DNA of 64,000 nt from Cyclobacterium amurskyense. Its GTDB lineage: Bacteria; Bacteroidota; Bacteroidia; Cytophagales; Cyclobacteriaceae. A model generated the notes under the pieces. That model had not been told where the DNA came from and did not search any database. It saw only the letters and a list, made by a program, of their open reading frames with translations. The position numbers and the translations under genes were made by a program. The stretch is taken from assembly GCF_001050135.1 (NCBI RefSeq), contig NZ_CP012040.1:3073001-3137000 (forward strand). Direction: 5' to 3'. The stretch's first letter is position 1, and each line of letters begins with the position of its first letter. Positions 8,114-17,592 of the stretch are shown here, piece by piece.

Positions 8114-9331
8114 ATGCATTTGACTTTAGATACTGAATTCGCGACATTAAAACAAGTATTGGTTCATAGGCCTGGAAGAGAAATAGATAGGTTAACACCA
8201 TACAATAAACACTTACTGCTCTTTGAAGATGTTCCTTACTTAGAGGAAATGCAAAGAGAACATGATATTTTCACACAGCTCATACGAGAAAAATGTGGTG
8301 CCGAGGTTTATTATTTTGATCAACTATTGGAGGATATTCTTGAGGACAATGAGGTTAGAAGTAACTTGATTCGGGAAGCGTTGGCAGTTTCTCGATTGGG
8401 GCATTTGAGCGATGAACTTCTAGGAGTACTAACTCAAGAGCAATGTGTACAAGCCCTTATAGCTGGTATCAAGGTGCACGAAGTTAGAGGCAGAATGAGT
8501 GCTGCAGCATTGTCTGACCTTTTGGACTTGGCATTTTTAATTCCCCCATGTCCAAATTTGTATTTTCAACGGGATACCGCCGCCATATTACCAGGAGGCA
8601 TGATTTTTTCAAGTATGCGGTTGGATCAACGCCAAAGGGAGTCTAATATGGTAAGGCAGATTTTTGAAAATCACCCTTTGTTTAAAGATAAAATCCATCA
8701 GATATATCCCAGAACAACACACAATAATACACCGTCGATCGAAGGAGGAGATGTGATTATTTTATCCAACAAAGCAGTTGCAATTGGGTGTTCTGAGCGT
8801 ACCGATGAAAAAGCGGTCTATCATGTTGCTAAAAATCTTATTGCAGATGGTCTTATAGAAAGGGTCTATGAAATTCATTTGCCCAAGAAAAGAAATTTCA
8901 TGCACCTGGATACTGTTTTTACCATATTAGATAAAAATAGAGTGCTTACTTATCCTGATGCGCTTCAGGCTGTTCAACACATATCGGTCTATACCAGGAA
9001 AGAAGAAAATAGCGAACAGGTTAATATCAAAAGAAAGGTTTTGAAAAAAAACTTAAGAGAAGTACTCAGAATGGAAATTCCTTATCTGGAAATAATAGGT
9101 ACAGATAAGGTAAGCCAGGAATATGCGCTTAGAGAACAATGGTTCGATGGAGCCAATGTGTTTACAACTGGCCCTGGTCAGGTTATCTCATATAATAGGA
9201 ATAAACACACAAATAAAGCTTTAAAAGATTATGGTGTAGAAGTGTTGGAAATGCCTTCCTCAGAACTTTCCAGAGGGTTGGGTGGGCCAAGGTGTATGAG
9301 TATGCCAATTGCCAGAGAGGCAGTTGTATAA
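8114..9331 (+). CDS. arcA: Arginine deiminase
   Basis: ArcA hydrolyses arginine to citrulline and ammonia. I use the ATG at 8114, which gives 405 residues; an upstream ATG at 8087 would add nine residues (MWFCCKLVY) with no family support. The catalytic set is complete: FQRD with D154, EGGD with E210 and D213, MHLDT with H264 and D266, and the nucleophile C394 in GGPRCMSMP. No carbamate kinase or ornithine carbamoyltransferase is next to it, so the energy-yielding three-gene deiminase operon is not present here. An ornithine aminotransferase elsewhere in the window (34932-36209) could act in the same catabolic direction. It ends just before an interspersed repeat copy. Confidence 0.93.
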   Translation: MHLTLDTEFATLKQVLVHRPGREIDRLTPYNKHLLLFEDVPYLEEMQREHDIFTQLIREKCGAEVYYFDQLLEDILEDNEVRSNLIREALAVSRLGHLSDELLGVLTQEQCVQALIAGIKVHEVRGRMSAAALSDLLDLAFLIPPCPNLYFQRDTAAILPGGMIFSSMRLDQRQRESNMVRQIFENHPLFKDKIHQIYPRTTHNNTPSIEGGDVIILSNKAVAIGCSERTDEKAVYHVAKNLIADGLIERVYEIHLPKKRNFMHLDTVFTILDKNRVLTYPDALQAVQHISVYTRKEENSEQVNIKRKVLKKNLREVLRMEIPYLEIIGTDKVSQEYALREQWFDGANVFTTGPGQVISYNRNKHTNKALKDYGVEVLEMPSSELSRGLGGPRCMSMPIAREAVV

Positions 9332-9343
9332 GAGGATAGGTGA

Positions 9344-9534
9344 TTAAAACCGAAATGTGAAATAACTCCTTTAGCCTATAAGCTCTGTTAAAAATCAGTC
9401 ACTTCCTTGCTGTTTTCAATTTCACCATAGCGGTGCTATGCTAAAATCTCCAAACAGCCTGATTTTTCTTGCGATTGCAACACTTCCCGTAAACACGGGG
9501 CTATCATATATTCTATTACATGATCCGGGTTAAA
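9344..9534 (-). repeat. Interspersed repeat, long form, copy A (degenerate at one end)
   Basis: On the minus strand this copy begins TTTAACCCGGATCATGTAATAG and matches copies B and C closely through the middle, including the hairpins around CCCGTGTTTACGGG and ATAGCACCGCTAT. The far end has drifted but still ends in a recognisable CATTTCGGTTTTAA. It lies between the convergent genes arcA and lptD and carries no convincing ORF. Confidence 0.8.
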
Positions 9535-9558
9535 GTTGACCATCTACTTCGGTTTATA

Positions 9559-12330
9559 TTAGAAACTATCAAAGAAGGACCTTCTTCTGGATACTTTGAG
9601 ATCCCTAAGGATGCTTGATTTTACCCGAATATCAATATTGTAAGAGGTAAACCTTCCGAAAGGCACCCAATTAACATTCATTTGCCAGCAATGCAGGTCT
9701 CTTGCGATGCCTATCATGGTTTGAGTAATCTTAGCAGTAGATAGATCGTAGCCACTTGTGAAATTGATCTTCCATTTGTCAGATAGACTAAGATCACCGG
9801 ATATGTTTATTGCTTGGGTGACGTTTTTAGTCCCTGAGGCAGCCTTATTATAGCTCAGATTGTAACTATAGGTCATGTTCCAAGGTATTGACCAGTCTAT
9901 ATACTGGCTTGGGTCATTGGCTATTCTATTGATTTCATTTTCAACAAAATCATTCATTTGACCCCCTTGATTTAAAAACTCATTGGTGAGATCATCACGC
10001 ACCTCTCCTGGAGATTGTTCTGTCTTACTAGGGTTTACACTCCCGTTGATGTTAAGAGAAGCCCTTCTGATAACACCAAGTCCTTGGCCTTTTTTCCAAG
10101 CAAATTCATTGATTCTCCTAGTGGTTACAGTTTCTCCATTGGTAAAGGTGCCTGTAGCATAAGGATCAAAAGTGGCATTTAGGTTGACAGAAAGCCTTTT
10201 GTCGAACAATGAGGTTCTTGTATTAAAATTGAAGGGAGCAAGATTAAAGGAGTCTACGGCAAAGTTGTAATTGGTAGACACGTTTAGGGATTGGAGAATG
10301 GGGACTTTCTTTGTAGTAGCTTCTGCAGTATCACTTTCTGTCTTAAGTTTAGCTTCCAGCGTGTTTCTGATGTTGATGCTAAGTGATTTTGATTCTCCCA
10401 ATGGAGCACCACCGTAGATAAAACCTTGAAACCGAGATAGGCGTTGAATGGTGCCACTGGCGTTGGTTTGCACTTCTTGGTAGTAACCATACTTAGGATC
10501 TGAAAAATCAGGAGTACTTGTAAACCCAAAGGTAGGTTGCATGTGGTGCCTGATGGCTTCTATTTTAGATCCTTTTTTGAAGGTGTAAAAACCATACACA
10601 TTGGTAGAGAGGTTAAAAGAACTATTGTAATAATTTACCCTATTGAAGCCACTTTCCAAAATTTGATCTAGCCGTTCTTCCTGTGGGTTGTAATAGTAGT
10701 TGATTCTGTCCAAGTACCAGAGTTCAGTAAAATTCATAGAGGCAGTACCTGTAAAGAACCTAAAGAGGCTAAAGTTTGATGAAATAGGAACGGTATTCCT
10801 AAATCCATTGTCAGCATCTCTTAAGAGTTGGGGGAGGTTGGCTAAATTAAATGGAATTACATCTGGAGTAGAGGTTAGTCCAAGTTCTTCAAGTTCCTGC
10901 TGAAGGTTTGGGTCAACGCCCAATTCTGTGGTAATCCGGTTATTTATAGAGTTTTGGGCATTGAAATTCCAAGAGACATTCAGCGTTTTTAAGGGTTCGA
11001 ATTTAATGTTTCTAAACGGATTTTGCCTGTTCATATTTATGGCCACATCAGGCAATAACAAATTTACTTCGTCAGTTACCTGATTTTGAGAATGCCTTAA
11101 GTTAGCGGACATACTGAACGGTGTCCCTGTAAAAGTCTTGCTATAGGATATGTTAGAGGAAAAATCTGATTGTTGATTTTGTTGGTAATTCCCTTGGTTA
11201 AGAATGTTGTCGTTGTAGGATTTGGTACCAAAATTTGCTGAGGCCGAAAACCTGGAATTGCCTCGGGTTTCTGGCGTGTGATTCCACCTAAACCAAAAAG
11301 CATCGTATTCCAAAGGTACTTCAGCAGTTTCTGGGCTTTGGAACTTTTGATAATCAATATTTAATCCACCCTTAAACCTGTATCTTTTGTTATAGACCGA
11401 AGCCGTTTTCATCCCGTACCCACCTTTGGAAAACACTTCTCCTGTCACCCTGGTGTGGACATAATCATTGAAAGCAAAGTAATAGCCAAAATCCCTAAGG
11501 AAGAAACCTCTTCGTTGTTCCTCTCCATAAGAAGGGAAAATAATACCAGATGTTTTTTCTTCAGGAGTATCGGGGATAATACCAAAGGGAAGTCCCAATG
11601 GTGTTGGGATATTGTTGAAGTACAAATTAAATGGTCCTGAAATAATGTGTTTGCCCCGTACAGATTTAATTTTGGAGGAAGAAATATGCCAATGTGGTTC
11701 CACCAAGTCACAAGTGGTATAAAATCCCTTGCTCAAGTATACAGAGCCTTCACTGTCTTTTTTGACTATTGCGCCTCGAAGTAGCCCTTCATCTTGTTGG
11801 GTAACCACATCTGAAATGATGGCCTTTTGACTTTTAAAATTGTAGCGCATCTCCTTTCGGATTTCATATACACTATTGCCTTCCTTAAACATAGGGGTGC
11901 CTTGGGCAACGCCAAGGCTGTCTTTCAATCCGGAGGCATAGAGTTCATTTTTTTTCCAATCAATAGCAATATAATCTGCATCCAAACGGATATTTCCATA
12001 CTCAAACCATGCACCTTTATATAGAAATACTTTATTTTGTGCAAAGTCCGTGATGATACTATCTTCGGCGTAATAATTGATTGTGGTTTGAATATCACCT
12101 TTTGGTTGATTTTGGGTAGAATCTAAATCCGCCGCGGTGATAAGGAGAATGCTGTCTGGGAGTACCGGCAATAAGGTATCTAGCCTAACTTCAGGATTCC
12201 CTAAGGTATCTGGAGGTGTAAGTTCTAGTTCAGAAGATCTTTCATTACCGGATTCTTGAGCCAAGACAGTATGCCCAAAAAAGGTGAGCATACAGATGGA
12301 AAGAAAAACGTTCTTTATTATCTGCACCAA
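9559..12330 (-). CDS. lptD: LPS-assembly protein LptD-like outer membrane protein
   Basis: This 923-residue protein has a signal peptide (residues 1-24, ending VLAQ), an OstA/LptA-like beta-taco region (about 80-230; note the phrase YEIRKEMRYNFKSQKA and the stretch around GFYTTCD), and a long C-terminal beta-barrel that ends in Phe. Such proteins insert lipopolysaccharide into the outer leaflet. The phrases VEPHWHISSSKIK and PFNLYFNNIPTPLGLPFGIIP are typical of the Bacteroidota LptD branch. The start is TTG at 12330, or GTG at 12327; both keep the signal peptide intact, while later Mets cut into it. It is divergent from the amidase gene, with 60 nt between them. Confidence 0.88.
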   Translation of the reverse strand: MVQIIKNVFLSICMLTFFGHTVLAQESGNERSSELELTPPDTLGNPEVRLDTLLPVLPDSILLITAADLDSTQNQPKGDIQTTINYYAEDSIITDFAQNKVFLYKGAWFEYGNIRLDADYIAIDWKKNELYASGLKDSLGVAQGTPMFKEGNSVYEIRKEMRYNFKSQKAIISDVVTQQDEGLLRGAIVKKDSEGSVYLSKGFYTTCDLVEPHWHISSSKIKSVRGKHIISGPFNLYFNNIPTPLGLPFGIIPDTPEEKTSGIIFPSYGEEQRRGFFLRDFGYYFAFNDYVHTRVTGEVFSKGGYGMKTASVYNKRYRFKGGLNIDYQKFQSPETAEVPLEYDAFWFRWNHTPETRGNSRFSASANFGTKSYNDNILNQGNYQQNQQSDFSSNISYSKTFTGTPFSMSANLRHSQNQVTDEVNLLLPDVAINMNRQNPFRNIKFEPLKTLNVSWNFNAQNSINNRITTELGVDPNLQQELEELGLTSTPDVIPFNLANLPQLLRDADNGFRNTVPISSNFSLFRFFTGTASMNFTELWYLDRINYYYNPQEERLDQILESGFNRVNYYNSSFNLSTNVYGFYTFKKGSKIEAIRHHMQPTFGFTSTPDFSDPKYGYYQEVQTNASGTIQRLSRFQGFIYGGAPLGESKSLSINIRNTLEAKLKTESDTAEATTKKVPILQSLNVSTNYNFAVDSFNLAPFNFNTRTSLFDKRLSVNLNATFDPYATGTFTNGETVTTRRINEFAWKKGQGLGVIRRASLNINGSVNPSKTEQSPGEVRDDLTNEFLNQGGQMNDFVENEINRIANDPSQYIDWSIPWNMTYSYNLSYNKAASGTKNVTQAINISGDLSLSDKWKINFTSGYDLSTAKITQTMIGIARDLHCWQMNVNWVPFGRFTSYNIDIRVKSSILRDLKVSRRRSFFDSF

Positions 12331-12390
12331 TAATTTCTGTTTGCTATAAAAATCATTAAATTTTCGGTAAAGTTAAGGTTATTAACGTTT

Positions 12391-13191
12391 ATGAAACGAA
12401 CCAAGTTGAAAAATATTCTTATAATTTCATTGCTCTTCATTACAGGTGTTTCAGTGGGATTTATTCCGCCTGTTGAGGAAAAGGCAGAATTCAAATTAAG
12501 AAGGATAGTTATTGATGCCGGTCATGGGGGAAAAGATCCTGGGACGATAGGTAAAACCTCGCAGGAAAAGGATGTCGCTCTAGCGATTGCGCTGAAGGTT
12601 GGGGGGTATATTTCTGAGCTACTACCTGATGTGGAGGTCATCTATACTCGGAAAACTGATGTTTTTATTGAACTCAAAGAGCGGGCAAACATTGCCAATA
12701 GAAATAGAGCAGATTTATTTGTTTCGATTCATTGTAATGCCATTTCTTCTCCCAATGCCTACGGTACAGAGACCTATGTTATGGGGAGTAGGAATTTCAA
12801 TGCCAATTTTGAAATTGTGAAAAGAGAGAATGCAGTAATTTTATTAGAGGATGATTATCAAGAGAACTATGAAGGGTTTGATCCTAAATCCCCTGAATCC
12901 TACATGGTATTTAACCTGATGCAAAAGGCATACTTTGCCAATAGTCTTTCCTTGGCAGAAAAAGTTGAGACCGATTTGAAAACACGAGTTAACAGACATT
13001 CCAGAGGTGTAAAACAAGCGCCCTTTTATGTTTTGTGGACGACCAGTATGCCTAGCATCTTAATAGAAACTGGTTTTCTCTCAAATCCTTCAGAAGAAAA
13101 GTACCTAAATAGCAAAAGTGGACAAACCTATGTGGCTTCAGGGATATTTAGAGCGATAAAGGCTTATAAAGAAGAATTGGAAGCTATTTGA
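12391..13191 (+). CDS. N-acetylmuramoyl-L-alanine amidase
   Basis: This 266-residue zinc amidase (Amidase_3 family) cleaves the bond between N-acetylmuramic acid and the peptide stem in peptidoglycan, normally for cell separation. An N-terminal hydrophobic segment (about 8-26) would export or anchor it. Zinc ligands are H45 in IDAGHGGKDPG, E59 in SQEKDVALA and H114 in VSIHCNA, and the catalytic Glu is E226 in ILIETGFLSN. No AMIN, LysM or SPOR domain is attached. It is divergent from lptD, so two envelope genes share one short regulatory region. It is the minimal form of AmiC-like enzymes and no symbol is given because the paralogue cannot be decided. Confidence 0.93.
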   Translation: MKRTKLKNILIISLLFITGVSVGFIPPVEEKAEFKLRRIVIDAGHGGKDPGTIGKTSQEKDVALAIALKVGGYISELLPDVEVIYTRKTDVFIELKERANIANRNRADLFVSIHCNAISSPNAYGTETYVMGSRNFNANFEIVKRENAVILLEDDYQENYEGFDPKSPESYMVFNLMQKAYFANSLSLAEKVETDLKTRVNRHSRGVKQAPFYVLWTTSMPSILIETGFLSNPSEEKYLNSKSGQTYVASGIFRAIKAYKEELEAI

Positions 13192-13303
13192 TATAGATTT
13201 TTTCATGTTAGCACTTTAATATTCCTTCAAAATTGAATGTCACCTGTAATATATTGCTGAAATTTGGTAAATTTGGTTAATAGAATTGTGAGGTTTATTA
13301 GAG

Positions 13304-14152
13304 ATGAATATTCAGATGACAGATAAAGAATTAAATGCTCTTGTGTCTTTGTTGGATGATGGGGATCAGGAAATAAAAGAACATGTTAGAGGTAAAATAA
13401 TTTCTCTTGGCAATGAAATCATCCCTTTTCTTGAAAGTAAGTGGGAGGGTTCATTTAATCCTGAATTGCAAAAAGAAATCGAAGAGATCGTCCATGACAT
13501 GCAATTAAACTTGCTTATGGAAAGGCTTACCAATTGGAAAAACTCTGAAGAGAAAGAGTTACTTGAAGGACTGTGGATTATCAATACCTACCTCTATCCG
13601 GAACTGGAATTTGAACAGCTCAACGCCCTCATGCAGCAAATTTATTTTGATGTTTGGACTAACTTCAAAAACGAATTATCCGTTTATGATAAAATAAAAT
13701 TAATCAATAATGTGATGTTCAATGATTTGAAGTTTTCCGCCAACACGAAAAACTTTCATAGTCCTTCGAACAGCATGATCAAAACGGTTTTGGAAACCAA
13801 AAAAGGGAATCCTATTAGCCTTTGTTCCGTTTATTTATTGGTAGCCAAGAAACTTGGCTTGCCAGTTTATGGGGTAAATTTGCCTAACCTCTTCGTGTTG
13901 ACCTATCAATCAGGTAAATTTAAATTTTATATCAACGCCTTTAATAAGGGGCTTATTTTTACTAAACAAGATATAAATAATTACCTAGACCATTTGAAAT
14001 TGGACCCCAAGCCAGAATACTATGAGCCATGCGGAAACATTGAAATCATAAGAAGAGTAATTCGTAACCTCATCTATTCCTTCGAAAAAATTGGGGATTT
14101 GGATAAATCCAGAGAGGTCAGTCAAATGCTAAAAATAGTGAACCAAAATTAA
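13304..14152 (+). CDS. SirB1-like transglutaminase-fold protein
   Basis: The C-terminal half (about 120-280) matches the SirB1/Transglut_core2 family: IKLINNVMFNDLKFSAN, then KKGNPISLCSVYLLVAKKLGLPVYGVNLP. In the transglutaminase fold the Cys (C174 here) would be the nucleophile. The His that normally follows in LPGHF is replaced by Leu (L196 in NLPNLF), so catalysis is doubtful. The N-terminal part is helical and resembles HEAT-like repeats. The family function is unknown. A TAAATTTG box at 13268-13275, 28 nt before the start, fits a Bacteroidota -7 element, but the -33 partner is weak. It converges with the redoxin gene, only 2 nt away. Confidence 0.75.
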   Translation: MNIQMTDKELNALVSLLDDGDQEIKEHVRGKIISLGNEIIPFLESKWEGSFNPELQKEIEEIVHDMQLNLLMERLTNWKNSEEKELLEGLWIINTYLYPELEFEQLNALMQQIYFDVWTNFKNELSVYDKIKLINNVMFNDLKFSANTKNFHSPSNSMIKTVLETKKGNPISLCSVYLLVAKKLGLPVYGVNLPNLFVLTYQSGKFKFYINAFNKGLIFTKQDINNYLDHLKLDPKPEYYEPCGNIEIIRRVIRNLIYSFEKIGDLDKSREVSQMLKIVNQN

Positions 14153-14154
14153 GG

Positions 14155-14751
14155 CTAAAACCTAATATTGCAACCAACGGCTCTGGTAATGGTAGGACTA
14201 GGGCGATCTCTTTTTATTAAGTCATCCAAAGCAGTTTCAAGATAATGTACAGTTGCACTTTCCATCGCTTGCGCGTTGTTGTCAATGGCTCCTCTGTAAG
14301 CCACACTATATCCGGTAGGCCCTGAGGTGATTATAACTACTTCAGGGATTTTTTTAACTCCTGTCATTTTGGTAAAAGCCTGATCTGTGTCCATAAGGAA
14401 TGGCAGTTTGTTGTTTTTAGCAAATGCCAATGAACTAAGTTTTTCCAAGCTTTCATCTTCCTGGCCAGCATGAGGGTTTACCAAGGCAAATGAGATATTG
14501 GATTGGGCGTATTTTTCTTTCAGAGCTTTTATTCTGGTGTTGTATAGTTTTGGATAAGGGCATTTGAGTGTGTAAAAAATAAAAACCTGGGCATTGGAGG
14601 TCTTGTTTTTCTCAAGGGAATATTCTTGACCAGAAATAGCATCAACCATTTCTAAATTGGAAATCTTTTGCCCGTATAAGGCCGAAGCCCAAAGGATACA
14701 AAATAGAAAACACCCAAAAAGCTTATTCATCTCTAGTTGTTTTAGTGACAA
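14155..14751 (-). CDS. Secreted redoxin/thioredoxin-fold protein
   Basis: The ORF has 198 residues from ATG at 14751; an internal ATG at 14730 gives a cleaner signal peptide (MNKLFGCFLFCILWASALYGQ) and may be the true start. After the signal peptide lies a thioredoxin-like fold with FYTLKCPYPKLYN in place of a CxxC active site and a downstream KKIPEVVII cis-Pro region. The C-terminus carries TRAVGCNIRF, a Cys-containing tail I associate with a redoxin family of Bacteroidota and Planctomycetes. Only one Cys is present at the usual site. It is likely periplasmic and may take part in thiol or peroxide chemistry, but no substrate can be named. It follows the phosphopantetheinyl transferase gene on the same strand. 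Confidence 0.75.
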   Translation of the reverse strand: MSLKQLEMNKLFGCFLFCILWASALYGQKISNLEMVDAISGQEYSLEKNKTSNAQVFIFYTLKCPYPKLYNTRIKALKEKYAQSNISFALVNPHAGQEDESLEKLSSLAFAKNNKLPFLMDTDQAFTKMTGVKKIPEVVIITSGPTGYSVAYRGAIDNNAQAMESATVHYLETALDDLIKRDRPSPTITRAVGCNIRF

Positions 14752-14769
14752 TCATAAATATAAGAAAAA

Positions 14770-15399
14770 TCACCAAACAGTATAGGTTAGAACCATATCG
14801 TTTTCTGAATGAACCACGACTTGGTAGTAATGATCGGAAAAATCAGAGCCGTGTATTTTACCATTAACAATTTTATCGTTTGTTGTGAAAGGGGCTAAAA
14901 TAATATTCTGTCTTAGGCTAATGCCTTTTTTTCCTTGGCATTTAAAGATGCTTTCTTTTACCGACCAAGCCATTGTATACAATAAGGGGTCTTTGCCTAA
15001 AAAGTCTATTTCTAAAGGATCAAGGTATTTTGGCCCTAGTGGCACTGTTTTTTCTCTGACGCTTTCCAGGTCAATTCCTACAGGCATATCCTTGTGAAAT
15101 ATTGCTGCAGCCCAATCACCGTGATGGGTAAGTGAAACATGTCCTGCTCCATCCATAGAGTGAGATTTGCCATGTTGATCTTTATAAAAGCCAGGGTAAG
15201 GTAATTCCAGGTTGTCCAAGGTGTTTTTTATGGCTAATCTTGCAGCCTTCCATTCTTTTCTTTTTTGTGGATGGCCGATATTTGCCAGAGATAGTTTTTC
15301 TCTGAAACTTAAAAAGTCCATGGAACTGTTTTCGGAGGATTTAATATTGTTGATGGCAAAAGCAGATAAAGGGCTAATTTTTTCTATTTTTGTTAACAT
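14770..15399 (-). CDS. 4'-phosphopantetheinyl transferase superfamily protein
   Basis: This 209-residue enzyme type moves the phosphopantetheine arm from coenzyme A to a serine of carrier proteins. The magnesium-binding motif VGIDLE is at 107-112 (D110, E112) and the second motif WSVKESIFK at 145-153 (E149). It has the two-lobed Sfp/HetI-like layout and not the short AcpS layout. Whether it serves fatty acid synthesis or a secondary pathway cannot be said, since no polyketide or peptide synthetase is in the window. It is divergent from the WD40 gene with 43 nt between. Confidence 0.87.
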   Translation of the reverse strand: MLTKIEKISPLSAFAINNIKSSENSSMDFLSFREKLSLANIGHPQKRKEWKAARLAIKNTLDNLELPYPGFYKDQHGKSHSMDGAGHVSLTHHGDWAAAIFHKDMPVGIDLESVREKTVPLGPKYLDPLEIDFLGKDPLLYTMAWSVKESIFKCQGKKGISLRQNIILAPFTTNDKIVNGKIHGSDFSDHYYQVVVHSENDMVLTYTVW

Positions 15400-15442
15400 A
15401 GTAACTTAAAGGCAACTGAGTGGTAATTAGGTTTTGCAATAT

Positions 15443-16351
15443 ATGTCAAATATTCAAGTAAGTAAACTTAACACATTAAGAGGTCATAATCATTCTGTTT
15501 TTGCACTTGCCATTGGTTGCTTGCCCCACCTTATATACACTGGGTCAGGAGATGGGATGGTGGTGGAATGGGATCTTTCTCGTCCTGGAGATGGGCTTTT
15601 ATTGGCTAAATTGCCCAGTTCAGTCTATGCTTTGGAAGTAGATGAACAAAGAAATTTGCTATTTATTGGGCAGAATAATGAAGGGGTTCATGTTGTCGAC
15701 CTAAAGAGTAAAAAGGAGATTTGGTCTCTAAAAATCACTTCCCATTCCATTTTTGATATAAAAGTAATTGATAATTTATTGTTGGTAGCCACAGGGGATG
15801 GGGTGTTGGTGGTTTTGGATATAGACGAAAGATCTATTGTTCGCCATATTAAAATCAGTGACCAGTCTTTACGCGTATTGGCAGTTTCTCCAGATAAGCG
15901 TCAGATAAGTGTAGGTGCCAGCGATAATATGGTAAAAGTTTTTGATTTAGAAAATTGGAAACCATTAGCGAAATTGCAGGGACATATAAAATCAGTGTTT
16001 GCCTTGTCTTACAGCCCTGATGGAAAAATGCTTGTAAGTGGAGGAAGAGATGCTCAACTTAAGTTTTGGGATCCTTCGAATTTTGAAGAGCTACGGAATA
16101 TTGCTGCACATATGTATGCAATCAATTACCTTTCCTTTAGAGAGGATGGTAAGTATTTTGTGACTTGTAGTATGGACAAATCAATGAAAATTTGGGATTC
16201 TGAGGCATTCAAATTGTTGAAAGTAATAGATAAGGCAAGGTATGTAGGTCATGGAACCTCCATCAATAAAGTTTTGTGGATTAAAGATCAAGTAGTAGCC
16301 ATCAGTGATGATCATACTGTTTCTGTTTGGGAGATAAATATTGGTCAATAA
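15443..16351 (+). CDS. WD40-repeat protein
   Basis: I use ATG at 15443; a TTG at 15434 in frame would add three residues. The protein has about 302 residues and around seven WD40 blades, for example LRGHNHSVFALAIG, LQGHIKSVFALSYSPDGKMLVSGG and FVTCSMDKSMKIWD, ending HTVSVWEIN. It has no signal peptide or other domain, so it is probably a cytoplasmic beta-propeller that holds protein partners. The role is unknown. It is 33 nt before the DivIVA-like gene, so they are probably co-transcribed. Confidence 0.88.
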   Translation: MSNIQVSKLNTLRGHNHSVFALAIGCLPHLIYTGSGDGMVVEWDLSRPGDGLLLAKLPSSVYALEVDEQRNLLFIGQNNEGVHVVDLKSKKEIWSLKITSHSIFDIKVIDNLLLVATGDGVLVVLDIDERSIVRHIKISDQSLRVLAVSPDKRQISVGASDNMVKVFDLENWKPLAKLQGHIKSVFALSYSPDGKMLVSGGRDAQLKFWDPSNFEELRNIAAHMYAINYLSFREDGKYFVTCSMDKSMKIWDSEAFKLLKVIDKARYVGHGTSINKVLWIKDQVVAISDDHTVSVWEINIGQ

Positions 16352-16384
16352 CTTCCGATCATAGATCGGCTAAATGAGGAAGAA

Positions 16385-17218
16385 ATGAAAATTACACCAT
16401 TAGATATCCGTCAAAAGACCTTCGAAAAAAATTTCAGAGGCTATGATAAAGATGAAGTTTCAACCTTCTTAAGCTATTTGTCTCAAGAATGGGAAAAGCT
16501 TGTAGAAGAGAAAAATGCGCTCAAGGTAAAGTATGAGCATGCTGAAAAAGAAGCTTCCAAATTAAGGGAAGTGGAACAGTCGCTTTTCAAAACATTGAAA
16601 ACAGCAGAAGACACTGGCGCTAGCATTATTGAACAAGCGAATAAAACAGCAGAATTAATTTTAAAAGAGGCGCAGATGAATGCCGATGCGCTTCATGCAG
16701 AATCAAAAGGGAATGCAAGAAGCCTGATAGATCAAGCAGAATCACAATCCAAAAATATTATTGAAGACCTTAAAGAGGATGTCAATCTATTGGTAGAGAA
16801 TTATGAAAAATTACTAGACCAAAGAGATTATTTATTAAAGAATTTAAAACGTACTGCTTCCGAGACCTTAGAGAACGTTAGAGCAGCGCAGGAGGGATTC
16901 ACAGAAATAGATTCTGGTATCCATACCCGCTTGGTCAAAGAACTTCAACGGAAGGAAAAACATAACAATTCTTCTGAAAAAGAAGTATCAAAACCAGTTC
17001 CTTCTGGAAATACATACATTTGGGAGCAACCTAAAAATCAAGCGGAACCGGAGAAAGAAAGTGTTCAAACTGAAATTGAAAGTATCCCGACTCCGGAAGC
17101 TGAAGCGGCTAAGGAGATAGATACTGAAGAAATGGAAAAGCCAAGTGAGGAGCATACCACTTTGCCTAAGAATAAAAACAAGGACCAATCGGGTTCATTT
17201 TTTGACCAATTTGAATAA
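16385..17218 (+). CDS. DivIVA domain-containing coiled-coil protein
   Basis: The N-terminus KITPLDIRQKTFEKNFRGYDKDEVSTFL is the DivIVA/GpsB membrane-binding signature. It is followed by a long coiled coil (about 30-190) and an acidic, disordered C-terminal tail rich in Glu, Pro and Thr. DivIVA proteins of Gram-positives sense curved membrane and organise poles or division; the Bacteroidota members are little studied. Length is 277 residues. The stop codon overlaps the folB start as TAATG, so the genes are coupled. Confidence 0.85.
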   Translation: MKITPLDIRQKTFEKNFRGYDKDEVSTFLSYLSQEWEKLVEEKNALKVKYEHAEKEASKLREVEQSLFKTLKTAEDTGASIIEQANKTAELILKEAQMNADALHAESKGNARSLIDQAESQSKNIIEDLKEDVNLLVENYEKLLDQRDYLLKNLKRTASETLENVRAAQEGFTEIDSGIHTRLVKELQRKEKHNNSSEKEVSKPVPSGNTYIWEQPKNQAEPEKESVQTEIESIPTPEAEAAKEIDTEEMEKPSEEHTTLPKNKNKDQSGSFFDQFE

Positions 17219-17583
17219 TGGGAAAAGTATCACTCGAGGGGATTGAATTTCACGCCTTTCATGGGGTGTTCTCCGAAGAAAAGAAATTAGGCAATCGCTT
17301 TACGGTTGATATGCATGTACACACCGATTTCAAGGAAGCTATGCGTACGGATGACCTCAAATACACTGTTGATTATTTTAAGCTTTACCAAATAGCTAAA
17401 GCTCATATGCAGGTTCCGGTGAAGTTGTTGGAACATTTAGGGTATTTAATGATCAAAGATATTTTAAAAGCCTATCCTGAAAGTTATGAAATTCAGGTGA
17501 TAATAAAAAAACATAATCCTGCCCTTGGTGGGGTAGTTAATTTTTCTGTTGTAGAGGTGGTTTACCCTAGAGATTTTCAATAA
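17218..17583 (+). CDS. folB: Dihydroneopterin aldolase
   Basis: FolB splits dihydroneopterin into 6-hydroxymethyl-dihydropterin and glycolaldehyde in folate synthesis. The 121-residue length is typical. Key regions are GIEFHAFHGVFSEEKKLGNRFTVD at the start, with the conserved Glu, VDYFKLYQIAK in the middle and the catalytic Lys in IIKKHNPALGG near the end. It overlaps the DivIVA-like gene by one base and is 9 nt before a DUF4268 gene. Confidence 0.93.
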   Translation: MGKVSLEGIEFHAFHGVFSEEKKLGNRFTVDMHVHTDFKEAMRTDDLKYTVDYFKLYQIAKAHMQVPVKLLEHLGYLMIKDILKAYPESYEIQVIIKKHNPALGGVVNFSVVEVVYPRDFQ

Positions 17584-17592
17584 AGTCGTTTT

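Noticed and set aside
8114..9331. Full arginine deiminase (energy) operon
   Set aside because: Carbamate kinase, ornithine carbamoyltransferase and an antiporter gene are absent from the window.
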